The notes under the pieces were generated by a model. It made no database searches, was not told the origin of the DNA, and saw only the letters and a list, made by a program, of their open reading frames with translations. This document shows positions 16,252 to 23,979 of a DNA stretch of 64,000 nt, in pieces. A program made the position numbers and the translations under genes. Within the stretch, counting starts at the first letter, position 1; each line of letters begins with the position of its first letter. Source of the stretch: Streptomyces spongiicola (GTDB lineage Bacteria > Actinomycetota > Actinomycetes > Streptomycetales > Streptomycetaceae); assembly GCF_003122365.1 (NCBI RefSeq), contig NZ_CP029254.1, positions 1,054,001-1,118,000 on the forward strand. Direction: 5' to 3'.

Positions 16252-17713
16252 CAGTCTCGCTCCCGTATCCCGACGGCAAATGCACCATCTTGTACTCGAA
16301 GTACTCACCGTATCCCTCGGGACCGAACTCCCGCCCCAGCCCGGAGTTCTTGTATCCGCCGAACGGTCCAAGCATGTCGATGCTGAAGGTGTTGACGCTG
16401 TACGTACCGGTCCTGATCCGCCTCGCGAAGTCGACCCCGCGTGCCGCGTCGGCCGTCCACACGCTGCCGCTGAGCCCGTACTCGGAGTCGTTCGCGATCG
16501 CCGCGGCCTCGTCCTCGCCGCCGTAGGGCAGCAGGCAGACGACGGGGCCGAAGATCTCCTCGCGCGCGATCCGCATGGCGTTGTCCACGCCGCCGAAGAG
16601 GGTCGGCTCGACGTACCAGCCGCGCTCCAGACCGGCCGGGCGGCCGCCCCCGGCGAGGATCTTGGCGCCCTCCGCCTGGCCGATCGCGATGTAGTCGAGC
16701 GACCTCTGCTGCTGGCGGCGTGCGACGAGCGGGCCGACCTGGGTCGCCGGGTCCATCGGGTCGCCGGTCACCAGGTCCCCGGCCGCCGCGGCGAAGGCGT
16801 CGGCGAACTCGTCGTAGCGGGCGCGCGGGACGAGAACGCGGGTCTGGGCCACACACGCCTGGCCGTTGTTCATCCACGCCGCCGGGACGATGCCCCGGAC
16901 GGCCGCCTCCGCGTCGGCGTCGGGCAGGACCACCGCGGCGGACTTGCCGCCGAGTTCCAGCGTGACGCGGGTGAGGTTGCGGGCGGCGACCTCCATCACG
17001 CGCCTGCCCGCCGCGACCGAGCCGGTGAAGGAGACCTTGTCGACGTCGGGATGCCCGACGAGGTACTCGCCGACCTCGCGGCCGGCGGGCAGGATCGACA
17101 GCACGCCCTCCGGCAGCCCGGCCTCACGGACGATGTCGGCCAGGATGTACGCGTCCAGCGGGGTCTCGGGCGAAGGCTTGAGGACCACCGAGCAGCCCGC
17201 GAGCAGAGCGGGCGCGAGCTTGGCCGCCGCGACGAACTGCGGGACGTTCCAGGGAACCACGGCCGCGACCACGCCCACCGGTTCACGCCGGACGAGCAGC
17301 GGACCCAGGAGTCCGCTTCGCCGTTCCTCGTAGGTGAAGTCGCGCGCGACGGCGAGGGCCGCGTCCCAGACCATCACGGCGCCGAGTGCCTGGGCCAGCA
17401 CGCTCCAGGAGTACGGCGAGCCGTTCTGCGCGCTGATCGAGCGCGCGATCTCCTCGTGCCGTGCGGCGATCGCGTCCTTGATCCTGCCGACGACCTCGAG
17501 ACGCTCCCCGAGCGGGCTGCGCGGCCAGGAACCGTGGTCGAACGCGGCGCGGGCGGCCGCGACGGCGCGGTCCGCATCGGCCCGCGAGGCATCCGGGACA
17601 CGTCCGATGACCTGCTCGGTGTGCGGCGAGACCACCTCGATGGTGCCGGTGCCGCGGGGATCGACCAACTCCCCGCCGATGAACAGCTTTCCGTGCTCGA
17701 CAAGTCCGGTCAT
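16244..17713 (-). CDS. aldehyde dehydrogenase (NAD(P)-dependent)
   Basis: The 489-residue enzyme oxidises an aldehyde to the acid in the cytosol. Landmarks are PWNVPQ, KPSPETP (cofactor binding), FTGSVAAGRRV (Rossmann loop), the general base in LELGGKSAAVVLPDAD and the nucleophile Cys in NNGQACVAQTRVLVP. EEIFGPVV and the C-terminal GGYKNSGLGREFGPEG are also in place, so it looks active. It overlaps a ferredoxin gene by 8 bp. ALDH/ferredoxin pairs often work with P450s in terpenoid or steroid side-chain oxidation. No KstR-type site is visible in the 500 bases upstream, so the link to steroid genes is tentative. Confidence 0.92.
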   Translation of the reverse strand: MTGLVEHGKLFIGGELVDPRGTGTIEVVSPHTEQVIGRVPDASRADADRAVAAARAAFDHGSWPRSPLGERLEVVGRIKDAIAARHEEIARSISAQNGSPYSWSVLAQALGAVMVWDAALAVARDFTYEERRSGLLGPLLVRREPVGVVAAVVPWNVPQFVAAAKLAPALLAGCSVVLKPSPETPLDAYILADIVREAGLPEGVLSILPAGREVGEYLVGHPDVDKVSFTGSVAAGRRVMEVAARNLTRVTLELGGKSAAVVLPDADAEAAVRGIVPAAWMNNGQACVAQTRVLVPRARYDEFADAFAAAAGDLVTGDPMDPATQVGPLVARRQQQRSLDYIAIGQAEGAKILAGGGRPAGLERGWYVEPTLFGGVDNAMRIAREEIFGPVVCLLPYGGEDEAAAIANDSEYGLSGSVWTADAARGVDFARRIRTGTYSVNTFSIDMLGPFGGYKNSGLGREFGPEGYGEYFEYKMVHLPSGYGSETDG

Positions 17714-18224
17714 GACGACTGCCTCCCGCGGCCCGGCTCCCCGCCACGAACTGACGGGGCATCAGAAACGGTCTACTGCCTGAACTGATAACAGCTATCG
17801 CCGGAGGAGTCCACGGCAGGGACGCCGCGGCCGCAACCGCGCGGCCGGGACGCTCCGGCCGGAACCCCTTGGCCGCAACGCGCCCCGGGAAGTCGGCGGA
17901 GGCAGGACGGGCGCCCCGGAGGAAGGGCGGAGACCGCGCGGCCGGGACGCTCCGGCCGGAACCCCTTGGCCGCAACGCGCCCCCGGAGGTCGGCGGAGGC
18001 AGGACGGGCGCCCCGGAGGAAGGGCGAAGACCGCGCGGCCGGGACGCTCCGGCCGGGACGCCCCGGCCGGAACCCCTGGGCCGCAACGCGCCCCGGACGG
18101 AGAGGCGCAGGCGGGAGCGGCGCCCCGGAGTCCGCGTCCGGCCGGCCCTTTGCAAAGAAGTCGCCTTGGGCGACCATGGGAACGGGTTCTCCTCACGGGC
18201 CCCGGTCGGGAGGACGGAGAACCC
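17714..18224. repeat. intergenic region with two and a half 97-bp tandem repeats
   Basis: Divergent intergenic region between the ALDH and MBL genes. The unit, GACCGCGCGGCCGGGACGCT through GGAAGGGCG(G/A)A, occurs at about 17837-17933 and 17934-18030 with few differences. A shortened third copy runs to about 18090. Reading frames across it are repetitive shadows. The remaining 130 bases before the MBL gene, including TTTGCAAAGAAG, are less G+C-rich and may hold its promoter. Confidence 0.8.
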
Positions 18225-19268
18225 ATGACGCGGGTGACTGAGCACGGCGGCGGTGTCTGGTCCCTTCAGGTGCCCATCCCGGACAACCCCCTGGGCCACA
18301 CCCTGGTCCATGTCCTCGACACCGGCCGCGGACCCGTCCTCGTCGACACCGGCTGGGACGACCCGGCATCCTGGTCGGCCCTCTCGGACGGCCTCGCCGG
18401 GCTGGGCCTCGCGGTGGCCGACGTCCACGGCGTCGTCGTCACCCACCACCACCCCGACCACCACGGGCTCTCCGGCAGGGTCCGGGAGGCGTCCGGGGCG
18501 TGGATCGCGATGCACGCGGCGGACATCGCCGTCGTCCGCCGCACCGGCTACACCCGGCCCGGGGCCTGGCTGGACTACCTGACCGGGAAGCTGGCCGCCG
18601 CCGGCGCGCCGGAGGAGCACCTGGCCCCGCTGCGCGCCGCCCGCGAGACCGGCGGGACGCGGACGCCGCCCGGGATGCGGGCGGCCCTGCCCGACCGCGA
18701 GATCGCCCCCGGTGAGCTGCTGGACCTGGCCGGACGGCGGCTGCGGGCGGTCTGGACCCCCGGTCACACACCCGGCCATGTGTGCCTGCACCTGGAGGAG
18801 GACCATCCGGCGAACCTCCCCGGCCGCGGCCGGCTCTTCTCCGGCGACCACCTGCTGCCCGGCATCAGCCCGCACATCGGCCTGTACGAGGATCCCGACG
18901 ACGCCACGGTCACCGACCCGCTCGGCGACTACCTCGACTCGCTGGAACGCGTCGGACGACTCGGCGCGGCCGAGATCCTCCCGGCCCACCAGCACCCCTT
19001 CACCGACGCCCCGGCCCGGGTCCGGGAACTCCTCGCCCACCACGAGGAGCGGCTGACCGGGCTGCTCGCCCTCCTCGCCGCACCGCTCACCCCCTGGCAG
19101 CTGGCCGAGCGCATGGAGTGGAACCGGCCGTGGGACGACATCCCGTACGGCTCCCGCACCATCGCCGTCTCGGAGGCGGAGGCCCATCTGCGCCACCTGG
19201 TGAAACGGGGTCGCGCGGAGGCGGTGGCGGGCAGCGACCCCGTGGCGTACATCGCGGCAGCGGGCTGA
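18225..19268 (+). CDS. MBL-fold metallo-hydrolase
   Basis: The 347-residue enzyme has the beta-lactamase-fold metal motif THHHPDHHG (HxHxDH, residues about 77-85), the third-His region TPGHTPGHVCLHLE, the bridging Asp in LFSGDHLL and a last His in LPAHQHPF. Two zinc ions are expected, with hydrolysis of a thioester or lactone likely. The longer insertion and the C-terminal winged-helix-like domain (about 260-347, LTPWQLAERMEW to LRHLVKRGRAE) are typical of glyoxalase II-like or CoA-thioesterase relatives. ATG 18225 follows GGAG. The gene stands alone. Confidence 0.88.
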   Translation: MTRVTEHGGGVWSLQVPIPDNPLGHTLVHVLDTGRGPVLVDTGWDDPASWSALSDGLAGLGLAVADVHGVVVTHHHPDHHGLSGRVREASGAWIAMHAADIAVVRRTGYTRPGAWLDYLTGKLAAAGAPEEHLAPLRAARETGGTRTPPGMRAALPDREIAPGELLDLAGRRLRAVWTPGHTPGHVCLHLEEDHPANLPGRGRLFSGDHLLPGISPHIGLYEDPDDATVTDPLGDYLDSLERVGRLGAAEILPAHQHPFTDAPARVRELLAHHEERLTGLLALLAAPLTPWQLAERMEWNRPWDDIPYGSRTIAVSEAEAHLRHLVKRGRAEAVAGSDPVAYIAAAG

Positions 19269-19527
19269 CGGACGCACCCCTGGCCCGGGCCCGCGCCCGG
19301 ACCTTCGAGTGCGTCGCCGTCCGTGTCGCCCGGTGCGTTCCCACCACGGCCGGCGCCCGCCGGCACGGCCACACGGCCACACACCTCAAACCACAGACCG
19401 CAGGACCGCAAGACCGCAAGACCGCAGGACCGCAAGGCGGCAGACCACAGGACGGCAGACCACAGGACCGACAGGACCGCAGACCACACGCCCGGCGCCT
19501 CGTCGTCCGGCCCCTGATCGCCCACGA
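19269..19527. repeat. short intergenic ACCGCA(A/G)G repeats
   Basis: About ten degenerate copies of a CAGGACCGCA / CAAGACCGCA unit lie at about 19397-19490 between the convergent MBL and thioesterase genes. No gene is present. Confidence 0.7.
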
Positions 19528-19968
19528 TCACCGACGGACGGTCTGGATCCGCGCGGTCGCGGTCGCCACGGCCACGGTCTTCCCCTCGGGATCGACGAGT
19601 TCACCGGCGAGAAAGCACACCTCCTTGCCACGCTGCACCACGCGTCCCCGTCCCACCAGCCGTCCGGGCCGGGCGGGGCGGAGGAACTGGACATGCAGAT
19701 CGAGGGTCGGAGCGAACTGGTTCTCCGGCAGCGACGCGACCAGCGCCGGCCCCAGGGTGTCGTCGAGCATCGCGGCCAGGAACCCTCCCTGGATCACGCC
19801 CACAGGGTTCGTGAACTGATCACCGGCGTGGAACGCCACCTCGATCGTCCCCCGCTCCGGATCCGCCCTCACCAGTTCCCAGCCGAGCAGCGTCGCCGCA
19901 GGCGGCGGTGGCACCCGCCCCGCCTGCACATCCCAGAACAACCCGCGTCTCCGCGTCTCCGTCTCCAT
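19528..19968 (-). CDS. PaaI family (hotdog) acyl-CoA thioesterase
   Basis: This is a hotdog-fold thioesterase of about 146 residues. Visible marks are VAFHAGDQFTNPVGVIQGGFLAAMLDDTLG, where the HGG-like turn (here QGG) and the Asp (catalytic in PaaI-type enzymes) lie, and TLDLHVQFLRPARPGRLVGRGRVV. The usual His of the HGG loop is Gln here, seen in some actinobacterial relatives. The start is uncertain: ATG 19968 is chosen; 19986, 19992 and 20001 are in frame. Much longer frames upstream are low-complexity. It may recycle CoA from acyl or aryl intermediates. Confidence 0.8.
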   Translation of the reverse strand: METETRRRGLFWDVQAGRVPPPPAATLLGWELVRADPERGTIEVAFHAGDQFTNPVGVIQGGFLAAMLDDTLGPALVASLPENQFAPTLDLHVQFLRPARPGRLVGRGRVVQRGKEVCFLAGELVDPEGKTVAVATATARIQTVRR

Positions 19969-20304
19969 TTCCGGCTCCGGCTCCATCTCCATGAGCCACA
20001 TTGAACAGGCCACCACCGACAGCGGCCGGAAGCCGGACTCGCCCACCTCCTGCCGCACCTGCCGCACCTGCCGCACCTGCCGCACCTGCCAGGCTCGACG
20101 AACAGGCGGGCACATCATCGGGGCCACGCGTCCCCGGTGGAGCGGAACGGCGGACGGCCCCCGGCCCGCCCCCGCCCCCGCCCCAATCGCGCCCCGGCAC
20201 GGGCCTGGGCGCACCCGTCGGCGACGCCGGTCCCACACGGTCCCTCCCCGGGCGCTCCCCGCCCGGCGCCCGTCCCGAGGGGCCGGGGTGACGGGCCGGT
20301 AGAG

Positions 20305-20407
20305 TGTGCGAGTCGTCATCACACCCGTACGGGGGAAAGCCGGCGCGATTCCGGCACTGACCCGCAACCGTGAGCCGCCCTGGTGGGCGGTGAGTCGGAA
20401 CGCCCCG
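20305..20407 (+). ncRNA. cobalamin (AdoCbl) riboswitch
   Basis: The conserved core is clear: GGGGAAAGCCGGCGCGATT, CCGGCACTGACCCGCAACC, GTGAGCC, a variable GC hairpin (CCGCCCTGGTGGGCGG) and GAGTCGGAACGCC. These match the actinobacterial cobalamin riboswitch. It sits 130 bases upstream of the secreted toroid gene and should repress the five-gene ECF cluster when B12 is abundant. Ends are approximate. Confidence 0.9.
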
Positions 20408-20534
20408 TGCCGGCGGTGACCGGCTCGTGCCGTCGGGACCGCCCGGTGGCAGGCACCGTCGAGGAATACGGAGCCGGAGCCCGGTGCCTCAGGGTGCCCG
20501 TGCCCGGCTCCCCGCAGGAGAGGCCCAGCCCGCC

Positions 20535-21794
20535 ATGCCCGTACGCCGCAGCGCAGCCGCGCTCACCGCCGCCTCCGCCGTGCTCGCCGTGGCCGCTGCC
20601 CCGGCGGCGACGGCCGCCCCCACGCCCTCCCCCTCGGCCGCGCTCCCGGCCGGGCTGTACGGCACGAACGACCCCGCGTACGACGGTGTCTGGCGGCAGT
20701 CGCTGGCACTGCTCGCCCAGGACGTCGTCAAGACCGTGCCGGCGGAGCAGGCCGTCGGCTGGCTGGCCGGCCAGCAGTGCGACAACGGCGGCTTCGCGTC
20801 CTACCGCGCCGACGTGTCCAGGCCGTGCGACGCCAAGACGATGCTGGACACCAACGCCACCGCCGCCGCGGTGCAGGCCCTGCACGCCCTCGGCGGCCAC
20901 CGGGGCGCCGTGGACAAGGGCCTCGGATGGCTGAAGTCCGTGCAGAACGAGGACGGCGGCTGGAGCTACAACCCCGGCATGCCCTCCGACGCGAACTCCA
21001 CCTCCGTCGTGATCGGCGCGTTCGCCGCGGCCGAGGCGCGCCCCGGCGAGGTGAGGTCGAAGAGCGGCAAGGGCCCGTTCGACGCGCTCGTGACGTTCGC
21101 CGTGCCGTGCTCGGACCCGTCGGGCGGCGGCGCGTTCGCGTACCAGCCGGACAAGGCCGGCAAGCTCCTCGCGAACGGCGACGCCACGGCGGCCGCCGTG
21201 CTCGCCGGGCTGGGCCGCGGCCTGGTCGTCTCCGGCGCCGAGCCGGACGGATCCCCCGCCACCTGCCAGGCACCGGCGAAGGCCACCGCCGAGCAGTCGG
21301 CCCGCAACGGCGCCGCCTACCTGGCCGGGGCGCTGGCGAAGACCGGGCACCTGGACTCGCCGCCGATGCCGGGCGCCGACGACCCGGCCCCGCAGCCGGA
21401 CTTCGGCAACACCGCGGACGCGGTCGTCGCACTCTCCGCCGCCGGACACGGCGACAAGGCGGACAGGTCGGTCGAGTGGCTGGCGGAGAACTCCGCCGGG
21501 TGGGCGAAGGACGGTGGCCCCGCCGCGTACGCGCAGCTGATCCTCGCCGCGCACGCCCACGGCGACGACCCGAGGGACTTCGGCGGCGCCGACCTCGTAC
21601 GGCAGCTGAACGCGACCGGTCCCGCGCCGGTCTCCACCACCGCGCCGCCGGCCCCGAAGGCGCAGCGCGACGCGGCCGAGGAGGACAAGGGCGGCGACAG
21701 CGCCGGGATCTGGTGGATGGTCGGGGCCGGTGTCGCCGCGGGTGCCGGCATCGGGATCCTGCTCAGCGGCCGCAGGAAGAACAGGCAGCGGTGA
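20535..21794 (+). CDS. secreted, anchored alpha-alpha toroid protein under B12 control (transcobalamin-like fold)
   Basis: The 419-residue protein has a signal peptide (RRSAAALTAASAVLAVAAAPA) and helical repeats of the prenyltransferase/squalene-oxidase type, with CDNGGFASYRAD, VQNEDGGWSYNPG and DSTSVV-like turns. A Pro/Ala linker follows and then a membrane anchor (GIWWMVGAGVAAGAGIGILL) before a basic tail. Human intrinsic factor and transcobalamin bind B12 with the same alpha6-alpha6 toroid. Behind a cobalamin riboswitch and before an ECF transporter, it is probably a surface corrinoid-binding protein. That role is inference: no DUF4430 domain is seen. Its stop overlaps the next start (GTGA at 21791-21794). 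Confidence 0.8.
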   Translation: MPVRRSAAALTAASAVLAVAAAPAATAAPTPSPSAALPAGLYGTNDPAYDGVWRQSLALLAQDVVKTVPAEQAVGWLAGQQCDNGGFASYRADVSRPCDAKTMLDTNATAAAVQALHALGGHRGAVDKGLGWLKSVQNEDGGWSYNPGMPSDANSTSVVIGAFAAAEARPGEVRSKSGKGPFDALVTFAVPCSDPSGGGAFAYQPDKAGKLLANGDATAAAVLAGLGRGLVVSGAEPDGSPATCQAPAKATAEQSARNGAAYLAGALAKTGHLDSPPMPGADDPAPQPDFGNTADAVVALSAAGHGDKADRSVEWLAENSAGWAKDGGPAAYAQLILAAHAHGDDPRDFGGADLVRQLNATGPAPVSTTAPPAPKAQRDAAEEDKGGDSAGIWWMVGAGVAAGAGIGILLSGRRKNRQR

Positions 21795-22609
21795 TAGGCG
21801 GGCGACTGACCGCGCTGGTCGTCGCGCTCGGCGCCGTTCTCGCGGCGCCGGGGGTGACGGGGCAGGCGCAGGCCGCCGGTTACCGCTACTGGTCGTTCTG
21901 GCAGACCGGCGGGAGCGGCTGGGCCTACGCCACCCAGGGGCCGGCGACGGCGCGGCCCGCCGACGGCACGGTGGACGGCTACCGGTTCTCCGTCAGCGCC
22001 GACTCCCAGGACGCTTCGAAGCCGCGGAGCGCTCCGTCCTTTCCCGAGCTGTGCGCGGACACGCCTGCGAGACCCGGCGCCAAGCGGGTCGGCGTCGTGA
22101 TCGACTTCGGTACCGGAGCGGACGCCCCGGCCGGGGAGAAGCCCCCGTCGGCGCAGGCCTCCGGCTGCGCCTCCCTCCCGGCGGACGCGACCAGCGCGGA
22201 GGCCCTCGCTGCGGTGGCGGGGCCCCTCCGCTACGACTCGGCCGCGCTGCTGTGCGCGATCTCCGGCTACCCGGCGACCGGGTGCGGCGAGCAGGTGTCG
22301 GCCGGAGAGCGGGCGTCCGCGGAGCCGGGCGCGTCCTCGCCGTCGGCCGGGCAGGGGCCCGAGGGAGGGTCCGGGGCAGGAGCAGACGAAGCAGGAGCCG
22401 ACGAGGCGGGAGCGACCGGGGCAGGAGCCGACGGGGCAGGAGCGGCCGCCGGGAAGGACACCGGAGAGGACACCGGGGAGGACACCGGGGAGGGGGCCAC
22501 GGCGGCCGAGGGCGCCGAAGAGGGCCCCTCGCTGGGGCTCTTCGCGGGCGTCGCGGCCGTCCTCGCGCTGGGCGGGGCGGCGTTCTGGCAGTCCCGCCGC
22601 CGCGGATGA
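21791..22609 (+). CDS. second secreted, C-terminally anchored protein of the B12-regulated cluster
   Basis: The 272-residue protein starts at GTG 21791, overlapping the previous stop by four bases. It has a signal peptide ending near GQAQAAG, then an extracellular domain (about 30-160) with YRYWSFWQTGGSGWAYATQG and paired cysteines. A long Ala/Gly/Glu/Asp spacer (EDTGEDTGEDTGEG) and a C-terminal helix (LFAGVAAVLALGGAAFW) with a basic end follow. The family is the SCO2322-like type found in Streptomyces B12 clusters; no biochemical function is known to me. A surface partner of the toroid protein in ligand capture is the likely role. Confidence 0.75.
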   Translation: MIGGRLTALVVALGAVLAAPGVTGQAQAAGYRYWSFWQTGGSGWAYATQGPATARPADGTVDGYRFSVSADSQDASKPRSAPSFPELCADTPARPGAKRVGVVIDFGTGADAPAGEKPPSAQASGCASLPADATSAEALAAVAGPLRYDSAALLCAISGYPATGCGEQVSAGERASAEPGASSPSAGQGPEGGSGAGADEAGADEAGATGAGADGAGAAAGKDTGEDTGEDTGEGATAAEGAEEGPSLGLFAGVAAVLALGGAAFWQSRRRG

Positions 22610-23979
22610 GCCGCCCACCCCTGCCCGCACCGGCCGGCGGGGCCGCCCGGCCGCACGGAGCGCGGCGCCCCGGCCGGCTGCTCGGCGGTGTCCCGTGCCC
22701 CGCTCCGGCCGGCCGCGCGCGGGGCGCGGAGGGCGGCGACGGCGGTGGGGGCGGTGCAGAGGAACCGGCCGGCCGCGCGCGGGGCGCGGAGACGGAGCCC
22801 GGGACCGGGGCGGGTTCCACGTCCACGGGCGGACGCCGGGGGTACCGCCGGCCGACGGCGGAGCGCCCGCCACCTGGCGGTTCGCTCCGTGCGCCCGGCG
22901 CCGACCGGAGCAACGCCCTGCACGCCGGGGCCTGGTGGGTCTGGGCACTGGGCCTCGCCACCGCCGCTTCGCGGACGACCAATCCACTGCTGCTCGGACT
23001 GCTGGTGGGCGTCGCCGGGTATGTCGTGGCGGCCCGGCGCACCGATTCCCCCTGGGCGCGTTCGTACGGCGCCTTCGTCAAGCTCGGCCTCGCCGTGGTG
23101 GCCGTCCGGCTGGTGTTCTCCACCGTCCTCGGCTCGCCGATCCCCGGGACCCATGTCCTGGTCACCCTGCCCGAGGCGCCGCTGCCCGACTGGGCGCAGG
23201 GCGTCAGGATCGGCGGCCGCGTCACGCTGGAGCAGACGCTCTTCGCGCTGTACGACGGGGCGAAGCTGGCGACCCTGCTGATCTGCCTCGGCGCGGCGAA
23301 CGCGCTCGCCAACCCGGCCCGGCTGCTGAAGTCCCTCCCCGGTGCGCTGTACGAGGCGGGGGTCGCGGTCGTCGTCGCCATGACGTTCGCGCCGAACATG
23401 GTCGCCGACGTGCTGCGGCTCCGAGCCGCGCGGAGGCTGCGGGGCCGTCCGGCCGGCGGGGTGCGGGCCGTCCTGCAGATCGGCGTGCCGGTCCTGGAGG
23501 GGGCGCTTGAGCGTTCGGTCGCGGTCGCCGCGTCCATGGACGCGCGCGGGTACGGCCGTACCGCGCGGGTGCCGCCCGCCGTCCGGCACACCACCACCGC
23601 CCTGGTGCTCGGCGGGCTGCTCGGGGTGTGCGCCGGTTCGTACGGGCTGCTCGCCGCGGAGGGCGCGGGCTACGGACTGCCCGTGCTCCTGGGCGGGTTC
23701 GCGGCCGCGCTCGGCGGGCTGTGGCTCGGCGGCCGGCGCCAGCTGCGCACCCGGTACCGCCCCGACCGGTGGGGGCCGCGGGCCTGGCTGGTGGCGGGGT
23801 CCGGTGCCGCCGTCGCGGCGCTGATGATCCGCGCCGAGACGTACGCGCCCGGCGCGCTGCATCCCGGTGTCGTACCGCTGACCGTGCCCGCCCTGCCCCT
23901 GTGGCCCGCGGTGGCGGTGCTGCTGGGCCTGCTGCCCGCGTTCGCGGCGCCCGTACCGCCGAAGGAGCCCTCCTCATGA
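22606..23979 (+). CDS. ECF transporter transmembrane (T) component, CbiQ/EcfT-like
   Basis: The 457-residue protein overlaps the previous stop by ATGA. After an odd 100-residue Gly/Ala/Arg-rich N-terminus come five or more membrane helices. LGLATAASRTTNPLLLGLLV leads, ARLLKSLPG and the coupling-helix motif DVLRLRAARRLRG follow, then SVAVAASMDARGYGR, the second A-R-G signature that contacts the ATPases. The N-terminal extension contains two exact copies of a 27-bp repeat spaced by 60 bp, encoding PAGRARGAE each time. It couples the fused ATPase (next gene) to the S component. Confidence 0.85.
   Translation: MSRPPLPAPAGGAARPHGARRPGRLLGGVPCPAPAGRARGAEGGDGGGGGAEEPAGRARGAETEPGTGAGSTSTGGRRGYRRPTAERPPPGGSLRAPGADRSNALHAGAWWVWALGLATAASRTTNPLLLGLLVGVAGYVVAARRTDSPWARSYGAFVKLGLAVVAVRLVFSTVLGSPIPGTHVLVTLPEAPLPDWAQGVRIGGRVTLEQTLFALYDGAKLATLLICLGAANALANPARLLKSLPGALYEAGVAVVVAMTFAPNMVADVLRLRAARRLRGRPAGGVRAVLQIGVPVLEGALERSVAVAASMDARGYGRTARVPPAVRHTTTALVLGGLLGVCAGSYGLLAAEGAGYGLPVLLGGFAAALGGLWLGGRRQLRTRYRPDRWGPRAWLVAGSGAAVAALMIRAETYAPGALHPGVVPLTVPALPLWPAVAVLLGLLPAFAAPVPPKEPSS
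22705..22791. repeat. two identical 27-bp repeats exactly 60 bp apart, in frame
   Basis: CCGGCCGGCCGCGCGCGGGG plus CGCGGAG occurs at 22705-22731 and 22765-22791. A degenerate relative lies at about 22655. Read on the other strand the unit begins CTCCGCGCC and then CGCGCGCGG-like, as do the three repeats at 4499-4647. This suggests one repeat family at two places, here tolerated in the coding N-terminus of the T component. Confidence 0.8.

Noticed and set aside
17283-19382. 699-residue minus-strand open frame across the ALDH-MBL region
   Set aside because: It is antisense to the MBL gene and runs through the 97-bp repeats; Arg/Gly/Pro shadow composition.
21791-22609. Alternative that the two anchored proteins form a wall-sorting (LPxTG) pair
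   Set aside because: No LPxTG or LAxTG motif is present; both end in a hydrophobic helix plus basic tail, so simple membrane anchoring is more likely.
22267-23862. 531-residue minus-strand frame with LRAPRAAGR repeats
   Set aside because: Antisense to the ECF T gene; the repeated peptide simply reads the 60-bp-spaced DNA repeats.
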